From: Thermoleophilia bacterium
GTDB taxonomy: Bacteria; Actinomycetota; Thermoleophilia; Gaiellales; Gaiellaceae
Assembly: GCA_025929895.1 (NCBI GenBank)
Contig: JAICPI010000002.1
Span: 1 to 64,000, forward strand
Length of the DNA: 64,000 nucleotides
Direction: 5' to 3'
Below the pieces are notes generated by a model. The model searched no databases. It saw only the letters and a list, made by a program, of their open reading frames with translations, and was not told the DNA's origin. A program made the position numbers and the translations under genes. Shown here in pieces: positions 49,492 through 60,052 of this stretch (the first letter of the stretch is position 1; each line of letters starts with the position of its first letter).

Positions 49492-52266
49492 GTGACGATG
49501 CGTACGAATCACGTCGTCGGCCGCGACCGCGAGCTCGCGGTGCTCCGCTCGTTCGTGGACGAGATGGAAGGCGCCGCTGCACTCGTCCTCGAAGGCGCGG
49601 CCGGGATCGGCAAGACGACGCTCTGGCGAGCCGTCGTCGATCACGCCGCTGCGCGCCGTCGCGTCCTCGCCGCCCGTCCCGCGGCCGCCGAGGCGCGGCT
49701 GTCGTTCTCGGCGCTCGCCGACCTGCTGCGGCCTGTTCTCGACGAGGCCCTCTCCGCCGTGCCGTCCCCGCAGCGCCGTGCGCTCGAGTCGGCGTTGCTG
49801 CTCCGCGAGCCGGAGGGCGCCCTCGATCAGCGAGCGGTCGCGACGGCTGTCCTCCAGGTTCTCCACGGGCTCGCGACGGAGGGGGCCCTCCTCGTCGCGG
49901 TCGACGACGCGCAGTGGCTCGATGCGCCGTCGCGCGCAGTGCTCGAGTTCGCGGCCCGGCGCCTCGGCGATGCGCCCGTCGCGGTCCTGCTGGCCGTACG
50001 GCTCGGGGAAGGGAAGGAGCGGCTGCGGCTGGAGCAGGCCTTCGGCGAGGAGCGTGTCCAGACCCTCCGGGTCGGGCCCCTCAGCCTCGGCGCCCTCCAC
50101 CGGCTGCTCAGACGGCGCCTCGGGACCCCCCTGCCGCGTCCGTTGCTGATGCGCGTCCACGAGACCTCCGGGGGCAACCCCTTCTTCGCGCTCGAGCTCG
50201 CGCGGACGCTCGCGCACGCCGGCGCGGAGCTGACACCGGGCGAGGCCTTGCCGGTTCCCGACACGCTGAGGGAGCTCGTCGACCGCCGCATTGCAGCGCA
50301 GCCGGCACGCGTGCGCCGCCTGCTCGAGACGGTCGCCGCGCTCGGCGACCCGCCGCTGGCGTTCGTCCGGGCTGCCGGCGCCGCGCCACACGCGATCGAC
50401 GAGGCGATCGCAGCCGGGCTCCTCGAGCTCGACGGCGAACGCGTGCGCTTCTCTCATCCGCTCGTCTCCTCCGCCGTCTACTCCGGCCTCGGGCCAGAGG
50501 CTCGCCGCGCGCTGCACGAACGCCTGGCCGCGGTCGTCGTCGACCCCGAGCAGCGTGCGCGCCACCTGGCGCTCGGCGCGACCGGGCCCTCCGACGACGT
50601 GGCGGCCGCGCTCGACGATGCCGCGGAACGCGCGCTCTCGCGGGGAGCGGCGATCGCGGCGGCGGAGCTCGCGGAGCTCGCCGTCAGCCTCACGAGCCCC
50701 GACGACCTCGAGGGACGGAGGCGCCGGATCCGACAGGCCGCCACCGACTACGTGCAGGCCGGGGAGCTCAACCGCAGCCGCGAGCTGCTCGAGCGGCTCC
50801 TCGCCGACCTGCCGCCCGGAGGCGAGCGGGCCGACGTGCTGCTCGGGATCGCCATCAGCCGCGAGGACGACTTCGAGGCTGCGGTCGACCTCGCCGAGCG
50901 TGCGCTCGCGGAGGCCGCCGGCGATCCCGATCGCTCGGTCGGGATCGAGTTCTTCCTGGGGATCGCCTGGATCGTCCGCGGCGACCTGGTCCGGGCGGAA
51001 CGGCACACGCGTCGGTCCCTGAAGATCGCCGAGGAGCTCGGCGACATTCCCTGGCAGGTGAAGGCGGTCGCGCAGTTCGCGCTCCTCGAGACCTGGCGCG
51101 GCGTGGCCACACCCGGCCTGCTCGAGCGCGGCATCGCGCTCGAGCACTCACTCGAGCGGACGCCCGACTTCTTCGCGAGCCCGAGCGTCGTGCTCGGCCG
51201 CCGGCTGCTCTACGCCGGCCGGCTCGACGAGGCGCGCGAGCTCTTCGAGCGCGCCTACACGACGGCGGTCGAGCAGGGGCATGAGCCGTCGCGGCTGGCC
51301 GTCCTGCTCAACCTGAGCGAGCTCGAGTGCCGGGCGGGCGACTGGGATCGTGCCGCCGCCCACGCCGCGGAGGGACACGAGATCGTCTCGCAACGCGGCC
51401 TCGAGCAGAGCCAGAGCGGGCTGCTCCACGCGCGCGCCCTCGTCGACGCGCACCGAGGGCTGCTCGAGGAGGCCGAGGCCGAGGCGGAGGAGGGGCTGGC
51501 ACTCGCGGAGGGCGTCAAGGCCGGGCTGTTCACGATCCGCAACCGAGCCGTGCTCGGGCTCGTCGAGCTCGCGCGAGGCGACGCGGCCGCGGCGAACACG
51601 CATTTCGCGGGACTTCCCGAGGCGCTCGCCGCCGCGGGCTACGGCGACCCCGGCGTCTGCTGCGTGTTGCCCGACGCGATCGAGGCGGCGGTGGGCGCCG
51701 GCGAGCTCGACCGCGCGCGCGAGCTGGCGGAGCGCCTCTCGGCCGAGGCGGGCGCGGTCGGGACGCCCTGGGCGCGCGGGGTCGCGGCACGGGCCAGGGG
51801 GCTCCTCGCCGCCGCCGCCGGCGACCAGGCCGCATCGCTCGAGGCGCTCGGGCACTCGCTCCGGGAGCTCGAGGCGATTCCCGTCCCGTTCGAGCGGGCG
51901 CGGACGCTGCTGGCGCTGGGGTCGGCCGAGCGCCGCGCGCGACGCAAGCGGGCTGCGCGCGAGTCCCTCCAGGAAGCGCTCGACGCCTTCGAGCGCCTCG
52001 GCGCATCGCTCTGGGCCGACCGTGCCCGATCCGAGCTCGCACGGATCGGCGGGCGGACGCCCTCGCCGGCGGGCGACCTGACGCCGACCGAACGCCGCGT
52101 CGCCGAGCTGGTCGCGGCCGGCAGCTCGAACAAGGAGGTGGCGGCGACGCTCTTCATCGCGCCTCGGACGGTCGAGGGACACGTCACGCAGATCTACGCG
52201 AAGCTCGGCGTGCACTCCCGTGCCGAGCTCGCGCACCGCTTCGCCGTCGAGCGCTTGGCCGGGTAG
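49492..52266 (+). CDS. Large LuxR-family ATPase transcriptional regulator
   Basis: A 924-residue regulator of the LAL/MalT-like type. An AAA-type ATPase is at the N-terminus (Walker A GAAGIGKTT, 35-43; Walker B LLVAVDDAQWLD, 133-144), a long array of TPR-like helical repeats fills the middle (about 350-850), and a LuxR helix-turn-helix is at the end (LTPTERRVAELVAAGSSNKE onward, about 863-920). Such proteins activate genes when ligand and ATP drive oligomerisation. No target operon is obvious, although the three exported or small genes after it run the same way. Confidence 0.9.
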   Translation: MTMRTNHVVGRDRELAVLRSFVDEMEGAAALVLEGAAGIGKTTLWRAVVDHAAARRRVLAARPAAAEARLSFSALADLLRPVLDEALSAVPSPQRRALESALLLREPEGALDQRAVATAVLQVLHGLATEGALLVAVDDAQWLDAPSRAVLEFAARRLGDAPVAVLLAVRLGEGKERLRLEQAFGEERVQTLRVGPLSLGALHRLLRRRLGTPLPRPLLMRVHETSGGNPFFALELARTLAHAGAELTPGEALPVPDTLRELVDRRIAAQPARVRRLLETVAALGDPPLAFVRAAGAAPHAIDEAIAAGLLELDGERVRFSHPLVSSAVYSGLGPEARRALHERLAAVVVDPEQRARHLALGATGPSDDVAAALDDAAERALSRGAAIAAAELAELAVSLTSPDDLEGRRRRIRQAATDYVQAGELNRSRELLERLLADLPPGGERADVLLGIAISREDDFEAAVDLAERALAEAAGDPDRSVGIEFFLGIAWIVRGDLVRAERHTRRSLKIAEELGDIPWQVKAVAQFALLETWRGVATPGLLERGIALEHSLERTPDFFASPSVVLGRRLLYAGRLDEARELFERAYTTAVEQGHEPSRLAVLLNLSELECRAGDWDRAAAHAAEGHEIVSQRGLEQSQSGLLHARALVDAHRGLLEEAEAEAEEGLALAEGVKAGLFTIRNRAVLGLVELARGDAAAANTHFAGLPEALAAAGYGDPGVCCVLPDAIEAAVGAGELDRARELAERLSAEAGAVGTPWARGVAARARGLLAAAAGDQAASLEALGHSLRELEAIPVPFERARTLLALGSAERRARRKRAARESLQEALDAFERLGASLWADRARSELARIGGRTPSPAGDLTPTERRVAELVAAGSSNKEVAATLFIAPRTVEGHVTQIYAKLGVHSRAELAHRFAVERLAG

Positions 52267-52321
52267 CGCGAACGAGCAAAGACGCGGGGTTTCCCGGGTT
52301 CAATCCGCCGCCGCCGCGTCG

Positions 52322-52327
52322 TACCGT
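52322..52327 (+). promoter_or_regulatory. -10 element of leaderless promoter
   Basis: TACCGT with a 6-nt spacer to the ATG at 52334. Confidence 0.55.
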
Positions 52328-52333
52328 CGGTGC

Positions 52334-52597
52334 ATGGCCGGCCGCTATCTCGTCGAGGCGTTCAGCGCAGGGCTCGGCGAGCAGGAACTCCGGCAGGCTG
52401 CGGTCCGCGCACGGGCGGCCGCGCAGGAGCTGACGTCAGAGGGGACACCGGTGCGCTACCTGCGCTCACTCTTCGTCCCGGACGACGAGCTCTGCCTCTG
52501 GCTCTATGAGGCCACGTCTGCAGAGGCCGTCGGCGAGGCGACGCGCCGCGCGGCGATCGAGGTCGAGCGGGTCGTCGCGGCGGTGTCGATCGCATGA
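52334..52597 (+). CDS. DUF4242-like small protein
   Basis: An 87-residue protein with the ferredoxin-like layout of DUF4242: [14 protein letters not shown] (strand 1 and helix), [23 protein letters not shown] (central hairpin, given here in part) and a C-terminal helix-strand ending VVAAVSIA. Function is unknown; relatives have been described as nickel-binding. The ATG is set by a leaderless-type promoter 6 nt upstream. Its last bases overlap the next start as ATGA. Confidence 0.72.
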   Translation: MAGRYLVEAFSAGLGEQELRQAAVRARAAAQELTSEGTPVRYLRSLFVPDDELCLWLYEATSAEAVGEATRRAAIEVERVVAAVSIA

Positions 52598-53622
52598 TCG
52601 CCCGCGCCCTCGCGGTCGTCGCCCTGCTCGCTGCGCTCGCCGGCTCCGCGTCAGCGCAGCCGGCCGCCACGGTCGGCCCGTACACCGGCGTCGCGACCGC
52701 GCTCGTCGACCAGTACCGGCACATCGAGAACTCGAGCGTGGTGAGCGACTCGAAGGACGTGTACACGGCGCGCTTCACCTACTCGTTCCGGATCCGCAAC
52801 GGGATCGTCGAGGGCCGTGGCAGCGGCGTCTACCTCTCGGCGACGTGGACGTTGAACGGCACCTCCGACGGGCAGGCCTTCGGCTGCTCGCCGCCGGTCA
52901 CCACCACGCCCTTCGACGTCGTCGTCTCCGGGTCGGCGACGCAGACGCAGATCAGGCTCACGTTCCGTCTGGTCGGCGCGCGAGAGCGAAACGCGGACTA
53001 CGACTGCGGCGCCGGCTACACCGGCTACGCCACGGACAGCACGTACCTCTCGGACTCGCTCGAGAAGGTTCAGGACGCGCAGCCGAACGGCGTGATCACG
53101 ATCAGCCGCGCCAACCCGCGCATCGCACCGCTGCGGAAGGTCGAGGAGACGGGGGACGAGTCCGACAAGCGGGTCCGGCTCTACGAGTGGACGATCGCGA
53201 TCACCCCGCCCGCAGGCGGCGGGGGCGGCAACGGCGGAGGCAGCACGGGCGGCGGCTCCGGCGGCCCCGCGGCGAACCCGAACGGCGCCTGCACGATCAA
53301 CGGCACGCCGGGCAACGACGTGCTCGTCGGCACGTCGGGACGCGACGTGATCTGCGGCCTCGCCGGCAGCGACGTGATCCGCGGCAACGGCGGCGCCGAC
53401 GCCGTGCGCGGCGGCGCGGGAAACGACCGACTGCTCGGCGGCGCGGGCAACGACTCGCTCGACGGCGGCGCGGGCGCCGACGTCCTGCGCGGCGATGCGG
53501 GGCGCGACCTCTTGCTCGCCCGCGACGGCACACGCGACACGGTCGCCGGCGGCAACGGCCGAGACCGCGCGCGCGTCGACCGCGGGCGCGACCGAGTGCA
53601 AGGTGTCGAGTCGATCACGTAG
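52594..53622 (+). CDS. Secreted protein with RTX-type calcium-binding repeats
   Basis: A 342-residue exported protein. Residues 1-21 are a signal peptide. A beta-rich domain with two Cys pairs fills about 25-205 and has no recognised relative. A Gly-rich linker (about 208-230) leads to about eight nonapeptide repeats of the form G-G-x-G-x-D-x-L (about 235-330: [32 protein letters not shown]), which bind Ca2+ as a beta-roll. Such repeats usually mark type I secretion in Gram-negatives, but here a Sec signal is present. Confidence 0.8.
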   Translation: MIARALAVVALLAALAGSASAQPAATVGPYTGVATALVDQYRHIENSSVVSDSKDVYTARFTYSFRIRNGIVEGRGSGVYLSATWTLNGTSDGQAFGCSPPVTTTPFDVVVSGSATQTQIRLTFRLVGARERNADYDCGAGYTGYATDSTYLSDSLEKVQDAQPNGVITISRANPRIAPLRKVEETGDESDKRVRLYEWTIAITPPAGGGGGNGGGSTGGGSGGPAANPNGACTINGTPGNDVLVGTSGRDVICGLAGSDVIRGNGGADAVRGGAGNDRLLGGAGNDSLDGGAGADVLRGDAGRDLLLARDGTRDTVAGGNGRDRARVDRGRDRVQGVESIT

Positions 53623-56596
53623 GCGCGGCGTCGGATTGCCGGCGTTCCTGGCGGTGCTCGGCGGAGTCCTCGCGCTCGCCGCCGCCGCAGGCTCGGCCCC
53701 GGGCCGCTCGGACGTGCGCCGGCAGACCGCGCTCGCCCCGCTGGACGCGGTCAACAAGCTCCTCTCGGACCCGTGGCGGGGAGGCCTGCGCCAGCAGCAC
53801 GAGTTCGAGACGGAGCAGTCGATCGAGCGGTCGCTGGAGGGCAAGGAGCTCGCGGGCGGCGGCGGCAGCGTCGGGATCAGCTACCGCGGCGTCGGCGTAC
53901 GCGCTCGCTGGGACTTCGGCCTGAGGACGAAGAACGTCAACGCCGAGATCGACCTCGCCGCCGCGCCGGGCTTCAGGTCGGCCTCCCCCAGCGGGTTCGC
54001 CATGGACGCGCCGCTCGGCGGCTTCTGGAACTTCGGCTTCACGAGCGATCTCGAGGCGCACGCCTCCGTCCGAGCCGCGGGCAACAGGATCTTCTCCTGG
54101 AGCCCGAGCGTGGGGATCGGCTTCCGCGTCTCGAACTTCCGGATCTCCGCGTCGACGCAGCTCGACGCTTCGCAGCCGGACCGTCCGCTGCTCGTCCGGG
54201 CCACGATCAACCCGTCGCTACGCCTCGGCGGCGCGGGCCCGATTCCGAATTCGATCCCGATCAGCTTCCGCACCGAGATCGCGCGCGGGCGGGTCACGCT
54301 GTCGGGGCGCGTGACGAACCTGTCGTTCGGCCTGCCCGGGTTGGACGCGCGCCTGACGGGCGAGCTCTTCCTGACGCTGTTCCCGAGCCAGTACGTAGCC
54401 GACCTCGAGCTCGACCTCCGGCAGGAGCTGCTCGGCGTGCCGGTCGGCGACCAGATCAACCTGGGCGCGGCATTCCAGCACGCGCGGATCGGCTTCCGCG
54501 GCGACCTCTCCGTCGGGATCAGGTACGTCGGCACGCAGCGCCTGCCGTTCTCGCTCCGCTTCGACACGCTGCTCCCCTCGACGGACGAGATCAACCAGGC
54601 GCTCCTCTTCCTCCAGCCGCCGCTGCCGAAGCAGTGGGGGGCCGAGCGGTCGCCGCCGGCGAGCGCCGTCCCCGACCCCGCGGGCTTCGACGCGGCTGCT
54701 CAGGAGATCGAGAGCGCGGTCGACGACCACATGCCGCACGGGGGCGTGCTCGCCTTCGACTTCGACAGAGTGACTCCGCCGCCGCTCCGGTACACGTACG
54801 GGGTCGGCGCGGACTCGGCCATCTGGACCGGTCACTACCTCGCCGCCGAGTCGTTTCGCTACGCGAAGACCGCGGGCCCCGACGCGCTCGCCCGCGTCAA
54901 GTTCGCCCTCGGCGGACTCGAGCGGATGTTCGACGTCACGACGGACGCCGCCGTCGTCCGGGGCCGCACCGTCCCGGTGACGGGAGGTCCGGGGATCCTC
55001 TCGCGCACCGCGCGCCCGAACGACGACCCCGTCGACTACACGCCGGGCCCGGCCGGCCAGACGACGGCGGGACCGCTCGAGAGCAGACCCTGCCACTACG
55101 TGGTCCCGGAGCGCGGCTGGAGCGTGGACGACCGCAGGTATCCCTCCTTCGCGGCGATCCCGCTCCCCCTGCGGATCAACCGCCTTGGACAGGCGAAGAT
55201 CCGGCCGCTCGGACGCGTCTGGTACGGCTGGGGATGCGGGAACAACCATCCCGTCAGCCGCGATCAGTACGTCGGCGTGTTCATGGGCCTCGCGTTCGCG
55301 CACGCGCTCGTGCCCGACCCGGAGGTGCGCGCGACCACGCAGCGCCTGATCGAGAACGCCCTCGACTTCCTGCTCCGCAACAACTGGAACGTCCGGCTGC
55401 CCCCGGACAACCGGATCGAGACGAACTTCATGGGCGACTTCCCGAAGCAGCTCGCGTTTCTGCGGATCGGCAAGAGCGTCAACCCGGCGAAGTACGGCGC
55501 GCTCTACGACGACGTCGCAGCGGCGGCCGAGCACGCGTGGATTCCCGTCTGGTTCAGCTCGCTCGACCCGCTCTTCCAGTACTACAAGTTCAACCTCACG
55601 CACGCGGCCTTCGGGCCCGCGCTCTTCCTCGAGGACGACGCGGCCACGCGCGCGCGCTGGCAGGCGAGCTACCGCGTGCTCTGGCGCGCGGTGCGGCATC
55701 ACCGCAATGCCTGGTTCGACCTGCTGCACGTGCTCGTCCACACGCCGGGGGAGCGCGCGTCGATCGCGGCCGCACCCACGAGCCCGAGCGCGGCAGTGCC
55801 GCTCTCCGACGAGGTCAAGATCCTGCTCGGCGAGTGGCTACGGCGACGCGACGGGACGCAAGGGCCGAACGGGCTGCCCCTCAACCGCGTCGCGGAGGCC
55901 GGTCCTCAGCTGGCGCTCTGGCATAGCGACATCGGCCGCTACTCCACGATCGAGGGGACTCGCTCGTGCCTCGCGCGGTATCCGATCCCGATGTACGGGC
56001 GGATCGGCAAGGGAATGGACTTCTCGTGGCAGCGACACCCGTTCTCGCTCGCCGTCGGAGACGCCGGCTGCGAGCCGACGACGCCGCCGAGCGCGACGCA
56101 GATCCTGGAGAACGGCGCCCCGGCGCAGCCGGGAGACCTCGACCACCGGCTGCGCGAGGGCCCCGCCGTCGACTTCCTGCTCCCGTACTGGCTCGGCGCC
56201 TACCTCGGCGTGCTCCCCGGCCCCGCCGCGCCGATGCCGACACCGACGCCGCCACCACCCCAGAGCGAGCCCGCGCCGCCGACGACGGATCCGACGCCCG
56301 CGCTGTCGGCGGGTCGAGCCGCCGCCTCGCCGCGCGCCCCGCGCGCGGGCAGGGCCTTCGCGATCAGCGTTCGCGTGTCTCGCGGCGGCCGCGACGTCGC
56401 GGCGGCCAAGGTCCGCTGCGCCGCACGGGTCGGAGGGCGCCCCGTCCGGCTGCAGGGCAAGCGGTTCCTGCGCAGCGTCGCGCGCTGCGCGTGGCGCCTC
56501 CCTGCCGGGTCGAGACGGCGGACGATCGCCGGCTCGATCCGCGTCGAGGTCGAGCGCGCGGCGATCACGAGGCGCTTCGCGGCCCGCGTTCGCTGA
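53603..56596 (+). CDS. Large secreted protein of unknown function
   Basis: A 997-residue exported protein. A basic start and hydrophobic helix (about 10-30) form a signal or anchor. About 40-350 are a beta-rich domain with alternating patterns ([19 protein letters not shown]) but no recognised family. About 390-860 look like an alpha/alpha barrel, with [20 protein letters not shown] and [20 protein letters not shown] as strong conserved-looking segments; similar ones occur in polysaccharide-processing enzymes. A Pro-rich linker (about 880-905) precedes a small Cys-containing C-terminal domain. The GTG start overlaps the previous gene by 20 nt. No function can be assigned. Confidence 0.7.
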   Translation: MSSRSRRRGVGLPAFLAVLGGVLALAAAAGSAPGRSDVRRQTALAPLDAVNKLLSDPWRGGLRQQHEFETEQSIERSLEGKELAGGGGSVGISYRGVGVRARWDFGLRTKNVNAEIDLAAAPGFRSASPSGFAMDAPLGGFWNFGFTSDLEAHASVRAAGNRIFSWSPSVGIGFRVSNFRISASTQLDASQPDRPLLVRATINPSLRLGGAGPIPNSIPISFRTEIARGRVTLSGRVTNLSFGLPGLDARLTGELFLTLFPSQYVADLELDLRQELLGVPVGDQINLGAAFQHARIGFRGDLSVGIRYVGTQRLPFSLRFDTLLPSTDEINQALLFLQPPLPKQWGAERSPPASAVPDPAGFDAAAQEIESAVDDHMPHGGVLAFDFDRVTPPPLRYTYGVGADSAIWTGHYLAAESFRYAKTAGPDALARVKFALGGLERMFDVTTDAAVVRGRTVPVTGGPGILSRTARPNDDPVDYTPGPAGQTTAGPLESRPCHYVVPERGWSVDDRRYPSFAAIPLPLRINRLGQAKIRPLGRVWYGWGCGNNHPVSRDQYVGVFMGLAFAHALVPDPEVRATTQRLIENALDFLLRNNWNVRLPPDNRIETNFMGDFPKQLAFLRIGKSVNPAKYGALYDDVAAAAEHAWIPVWFSSLDPLFQYYKFNLTHAAFGPALFLEDDAATRARWQASYRVLWRAVRHHRNAWFDLLHVLVHTPGERASIAAAPTSPSAAVPLSDEVKILLGEWLRRRDGTQGPNGLPLNRVAEAGPQLALWHSDIGRYSTIEGTRSCLARYPIPMYGRIGKGMDFSWQRHPFSLAVGDAGCEPTTPPSATQILENGAPAQPGDLDHRLREGPAVDFLLPYWLGAYLGVLPGPAAPMPTPTPPPPQSEPAPPTTDPTPALSAGRAAASPRAPRAGRAFAISVRVSRGGRDVAAAKVRCAARVGGRPVRLQGKRFLRSVARCAWRLPAGSRRRTIAGSIRVEVERAAITRRFAARVR

Positions 56597-56605
56597 GAGC
56601 GACCG

Positions 56606-58609
56606 CTAGGCCGGCTGGCGCGCCGCGTCGAGCTCGCGGCGGAGGTCCTTGATCTCGTCGCGGAGCTTCGCCGCGTACTCGAAGCGGAGCTCCTCCGCCG
56701 CCGCGAACATCTCCTCCTCGAGCGTGATCACGAGACGCTCGAGCTCCTCCGGCGAGAGCCCCTCGACCTTCTTCTGGCCGCGGCGCCGGCGGCCCGGGAC
56801 CGTCGGCGACTCGAGCGAGAGGAACTCGGCGATGTCGGAGACGCCCTTGACGATCGACGCCGCGGTGATCCCGTGCTCCTCGTTGTACGCGAGCTGGACC
56901 GCGCGCCGGCGCTCGGTCTCGCCCATCGCCTCCTGGATCGCCTGCGTCACCTTGTCGGCGTAGAGGATCACCCGGCCGTTCACGTTCCGCGCCGCGCGGC
57001 CGATCGTCTGGATCAGCGACGTGCGGCCGCGCAGGAACCCTTCCTTGTCGGCGTCGAGCACCGCGACGAGCGACACCTCGGGGAGGTCGAGCCCCTCGCG
57101 GAGCAGGTTGACGCCGACGAGCACGTCGTACTCGCCGAGGCGCAGCTCCCGGATGATCTGGATCCGCTCGAGCGTGTCGATCTCCGAGTGCAGGTAGCGC
57201 GCCTTGACGCCCGACTCGAGCAGGTAGTCGGTCAGGTCCTCGCTCATCTTCTTCGTCAGCGTCGTGACCAGCACGCGCTCGCCCGCCTGCTCGCGGCGGC
57301 GGATCTCGTTGAGGAGGTCGTCGATCTGGTTCTTCGTCGCCCGCAGCTCCACCTCCGGGTCGACGATCCCCGTGGGACGGATCAGCTGCTCGGAGACCGT
57401 CGACGAGTGCCGGAGCTCGAAGGGCCCGGGCGTCGCGGACACGAACACCATCTGGTGCCCGCGCTCGAGGAACTCGTCGAAGCGAAGCGGGCGGTTGTCG
57501 AGCGCCGACGGGAGCCGGAACCCGTAGTCGACGAGCGTCTGCTTCCGCGAGCGGTCGCCCTCGTACATGCCGCCGATCTGCGGCACGGTCTGGTGCGACT
57601 CGTCGACGAAGATGAGCATGTCCTTCGGGAAGTAGTCGAGCAGCGTGAACGGATGCGTGCCCGGCGCGCGGCCCTCGAGGATCCGGGAGTAGTTCTCGAT
57701 GCCGGAGCAGAACCCGAGCTCCTTCATCATCTCGAGGTCGTACTCCGTGCGCTGGCGCAAGCGGTGCGCCTCCAGCATCTTCCCCTCGCCCTCGAGGACC
57801 TTGAGGCGCTCCTCGAGCTCGTGGCGGATCTCGACGACCGCGCGCTCGATCGTCGGCCGCGACGTGACGTACTCGGTCGCGGGCCAGATCGCGATGTTGT
57901 CGAGCTTCGCGAGCACCTCACCCGTGAGCGGGTCGAAGTGCGTCACCGCCTCGACCTCGTCGCCGAAGAAGGAAACGCGGTACGCCGTCTCCTGGTTCGC
58001 CGGCTGGATCTCGAGCACGTCGCCCTTCACGCGGAACTTCCCGCGCCCGAGCACCGAGTCGTTGCGCGCATACATCGAGTCGATCAGCTTGCGCAGGACG
58101 ACGTCGCGGTCGTGCTCCTCCCCCACCTCGAGGATGAGCACCCGCTCGCGCCACTCCTCGGGCGAGCCGAGGCCGTAGATGCACGAGACGGACGCGACCA
58201 CGAGCACGTCGCGCCGCGTGAACAGCGCGGAGGTCGCCGCGAGCCTGAGGCGCGCGATGTCGTCGTTCTGCGACGAGTCCTTCTCGATGTAGAGGTCGGC
58301 CTGCGGAACGTACGCCTCGGGCTGGTAGTAGTCGTAGTAGGAGACGAAGTACTCGACCGCGTTGTGCGGGAAGAACTCCCGGAACTCGTTGCAGAGCTGC
58401 GCGGCGAGGGTCTTGTTGTGCGCGATCACGAGGGTCGGTCGCTGGACCTCCTGCACGATCCAGGCCATCGTCGCCGTCTTGCCCGTCCCGGTCGCCCCCA
58501 GCATGGTCTGGTAGCGCTCGCCGCCGAGGACGCCCGAGGAGAGCTCGGCGATCGCCTTCGGCTGGTCGCCGGTCGGCAGGTACGCGTCGGACGTCTTGAA
58601 CGGCGGCAC
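56606..58609 (-). CDS. uvrB: Excinuclease ABC subunit B
   Basis: A 667-residue helicase-like subunit that verifies damage and recruits UvrC. Walker A is GATGTGKT at 38-45, the damage-probing beta-hairpin [12 protein letters not shown] lies at about 91-102, the DESH box is near 336, and helicase motif VI (TIGRAARN) and the C-terminal UVR motif ([15 protein letters not shown]) are present. The GTG lies 6 nt after a TACGCT -10 element; no LexA box is visible, unlike uvrA. Confidence 0.97.
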   Translation of the reverse strand: MPPFKTSDAYLPTGDQPKAIAELSSGVLGGERYQTMLGATGTGKTATMAWIVQEVQRPTLVIAHNKTLAAQLCNEFREFFPHNAVEYFVSYYDYYQPEAYVPQADLYIEKDSSQNDDIARLRLAATSALFTRRDVLVVASVSCIYGLGSPEEWRERVLILEVGEEHDRDVVLRKLIDSMYARNDSVLGRGKFRVKGDVLEIQPANQETAYRVSFFGDEVEAVTHFDPLTGEVLAKLDNIAIWPATEYVTSRPTIERAVVEIRHELEERLKVLEGEGKMLEAHRLRQRTEYDLEMMKELGFCSGIENYSRILEGRAPGTHPFTLLDYFPKDMLIFVDESHQTVPQIGGMYEGDRSRKQTLVDYGFRLPSALDNRPLRFDEFLERGHQMVFVSATPGPFELRHSSTVSEQLIRPTGIVDPEVELRATKNQIDDLLNEIRRREQAGERVLVTTLTKKMSEDLTDYLLESGVKARYLHSEIDTLERIQIIRELRLGEYDVLVGVNLLREGLDLPEVSLVAVLDADKEGFLRGRTSLIQTIGRAARNVNGRVILYADKVTQAIQEAMGETERRRAVQLAYNEEHGITAASIVKGVSDIAEFLSLESPTVPGRRRRGQKKVEGLSPEELERLVITLEEEMFAAAEELRFEYAAKLRDEIKDLRRELDAARQPA

Positions 58610-58615
58610 GCGGAC

Positions 58616-58621
58616 AGCGTA
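58616..58621 (-). promoter_or_regulatory. -10 element of leaderless uvrB promoter
   Basis: TACGCT on the reverse strand with a 6-nt spacer to the uvrB GTG. Confidence 0.6.
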
Positions 58622-58636
58622 GCCGCGGCGTTTCCG

Positions 58637-59422
58637 TCAGCCGATCTCGACTTCCGGGATCGTCGAGTAGTAGAGGTCGTCGATCCGGTAGCCGTTCGCG
58701 GCCGGGACGAGCACGAGGAGGAACGGGTACTGCTCGCCGCCCTCGCTCGACTCGTAGAACCAGGTCCCCTCGACCCAGACCGTGCCGTCCGCCTGCGCCG
58801 TCGTGCGGCCGAGCTCGAACCACGTGCGGCTCGTGTCCGGACGAGTGGCCTCGGGAGTCCCCTGCGCGACCTCCTGGAAGTCCGTGTTCCCGAGCATCAC
58901 GCCGCTGATCCGGAAGATCGAGCCGTCGTCGGACTCGGCGTAGAGCACGAGCCTGCGCGACGTCGAGCGGCGGTCGACGACGACGGTCGTCGCGAGCTGC
59001 CCCCGGGCGGCGGCGGGCCCGTCGCCGAGCCGCACCGTCAGCTCCTCGTCGAGCTTCTCCATCTCGCGGGCGAGAGCCGTCGCTCGGAAACGCTTCGTGA
59101 CGAACTGGCCGCGGCGCTTGACGGCGCTCTTCTCCGCCGCGCGGAACGCCCGCTGGAGCGTGAACATGACTTCGTAGTCCGCCTCATCGGGTGAGGGCGC
59201 GTACGCGCGCTCGCACCGCTCCGCACCACCCATCCGGCTGACGGCGTCCGCCGAGAACAGCGAGCACGCACCCTTCGCATCGTCTCGCAGGAGGGCATCG
59301 AGAAACGCCGTCGCGGTCGCGCGAGCGCCGGCCTCGTCGGCTCGCGCCACGGCGGCGGTCCCGACGGCGGCAAGCGCGAGCGCCGTGACGACGGCGAGCA
59401 GACGGAGCGGCGGCGACCCCAT
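58637..59422 (-). CDS. Secreted protein of unknown function
   Basis: A 261-residue protein with a signal peptide (residues 1-29, ending ARA). The first mature part (ARATATAFLDALLRDDAKGA, about 33-52, with two Cys at 53 and 70) resembles the start of NTF2-like domains. The middle is helical and Arg-rich, and the C-terminal half is beta-rich (TWFELGRTTAQADGTVWVEG). No catalytic motif is visible. It could be an exported ligand-binding or mechanosensing domain, but this cannot be shown. Confidence 0.65.
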   Translation of the reverse strand: MGSPPLRLLAVVTALALAAVGTAAVARADEAGARATATAFLDALLRDDAKGACSLFSADAVSRMGGAERCERAYAPSPDEADYEVMFTLQRAFRAAEKSAVKRRGQFVTKRFRATALAREMEKLDEELTVRLGDGPAAARGQLATTVVVDRRSTSRRLVLYAESDDGSIFRISGVMLGNTDFQEVAQGTPEATRPDTSRTWFELGRTTAQADGTVWVEGTWFYESSEGGEQYPFLLVLVPAANGYRIDDLYYSTIPEVEIG

Positions 59423-59539
59423 GACCTAGACGTGACACATCGCCTGCCCAACGTCAACGCGAATCACTCGATCGAGCCGGCTTGATCGAGCCGCCGGCGA
59501 GGAGTAGGACCCAGCGGATGCCCTCGACCCCGCTCTGCG

Positions 59540-59972
59540 GGCTGCTCGCTCGGCACACGCTTCGTCGCGACCGAGGAAGCGTTCGTCCCGAGGAGTACAA
59601 GCGCCGGCTCGTCGAGAGCGGCGCAGCGGACACGGTCTACAGCGAGTTCCTCTTCGACGTCGGCTGGCGGGGACTCCCGCACCGCGTCCTCAAGGGCCGC
59701 GCGTACGAGGAATGGGTCGCCGTGGGGATGCCCCGAGCGGCTCGCGGCCCGGCGAGGGCGACACGATCGGCGTGGCGCGCCGCCCCTGGGGCGACCTGGA
59801 GGTCCGCCGCTGGGGGTCGCACATGCTGACGCCGTGGTTCGAGGGCGACCTCGAGCTCGCGCCGATGTGGGCGCGCGAGTCGGTGGAGCTCGTGCGCGAG
59901 ATCCTTCCGGCCGGCGAGGTCGTCCGCCGCGTCGCGTCCGAGGCCGACGCCGTGCTCGCGCGCTACGCCTGA
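59540..59972 (+). pseudogene. Broken C-terminal half of a nitronate monooxygenase
   Basis: Three successive reading frames carry parts of one protein: GTRFVATEEAFVP from about 59552, then EEYKRRLVESGAADTVYSE and FDVGWRGLPHRVLKGRAYEE (about 59593-59735), then RPGEGDTIGVARRPWGDLEV through VRRVASEADAVLARYA to TGA at 59970-59972. Together they match the end of nitronate monooxygenases (2-nitropropane dioxygenase family). The N-terminal two-thirds of the TIM barrel with the FMN site is missing, because the divergent gene starts at 59422. At least two frameshifts and a large deletion make it non-functional. Confidence 0.75.
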
Positions 59973-60052
59973 GCGGCCTGTGCCGCTCGACGCGCCGGCT
60001 GAGCTCGTCGAACGAGGTGTGGCACCCCGACGCGGCGGGAAGTGCGTCGACG

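Noticed and set aside
53240-53620. Repeats of GGCGG-type sequence in the calcium-repeat gene as a DNA repeat or CRISPR-like array
   Set aside because: The periodicity is the codon pattern of the nine-residue protein repeat; there are no spacers.
56873-59194. Forward frame of 773 codons opposite uvrB
   Set aside because: Composition is biased to Arg, Glu, Leu and Asp with no domain; reverse strand is uvrB.
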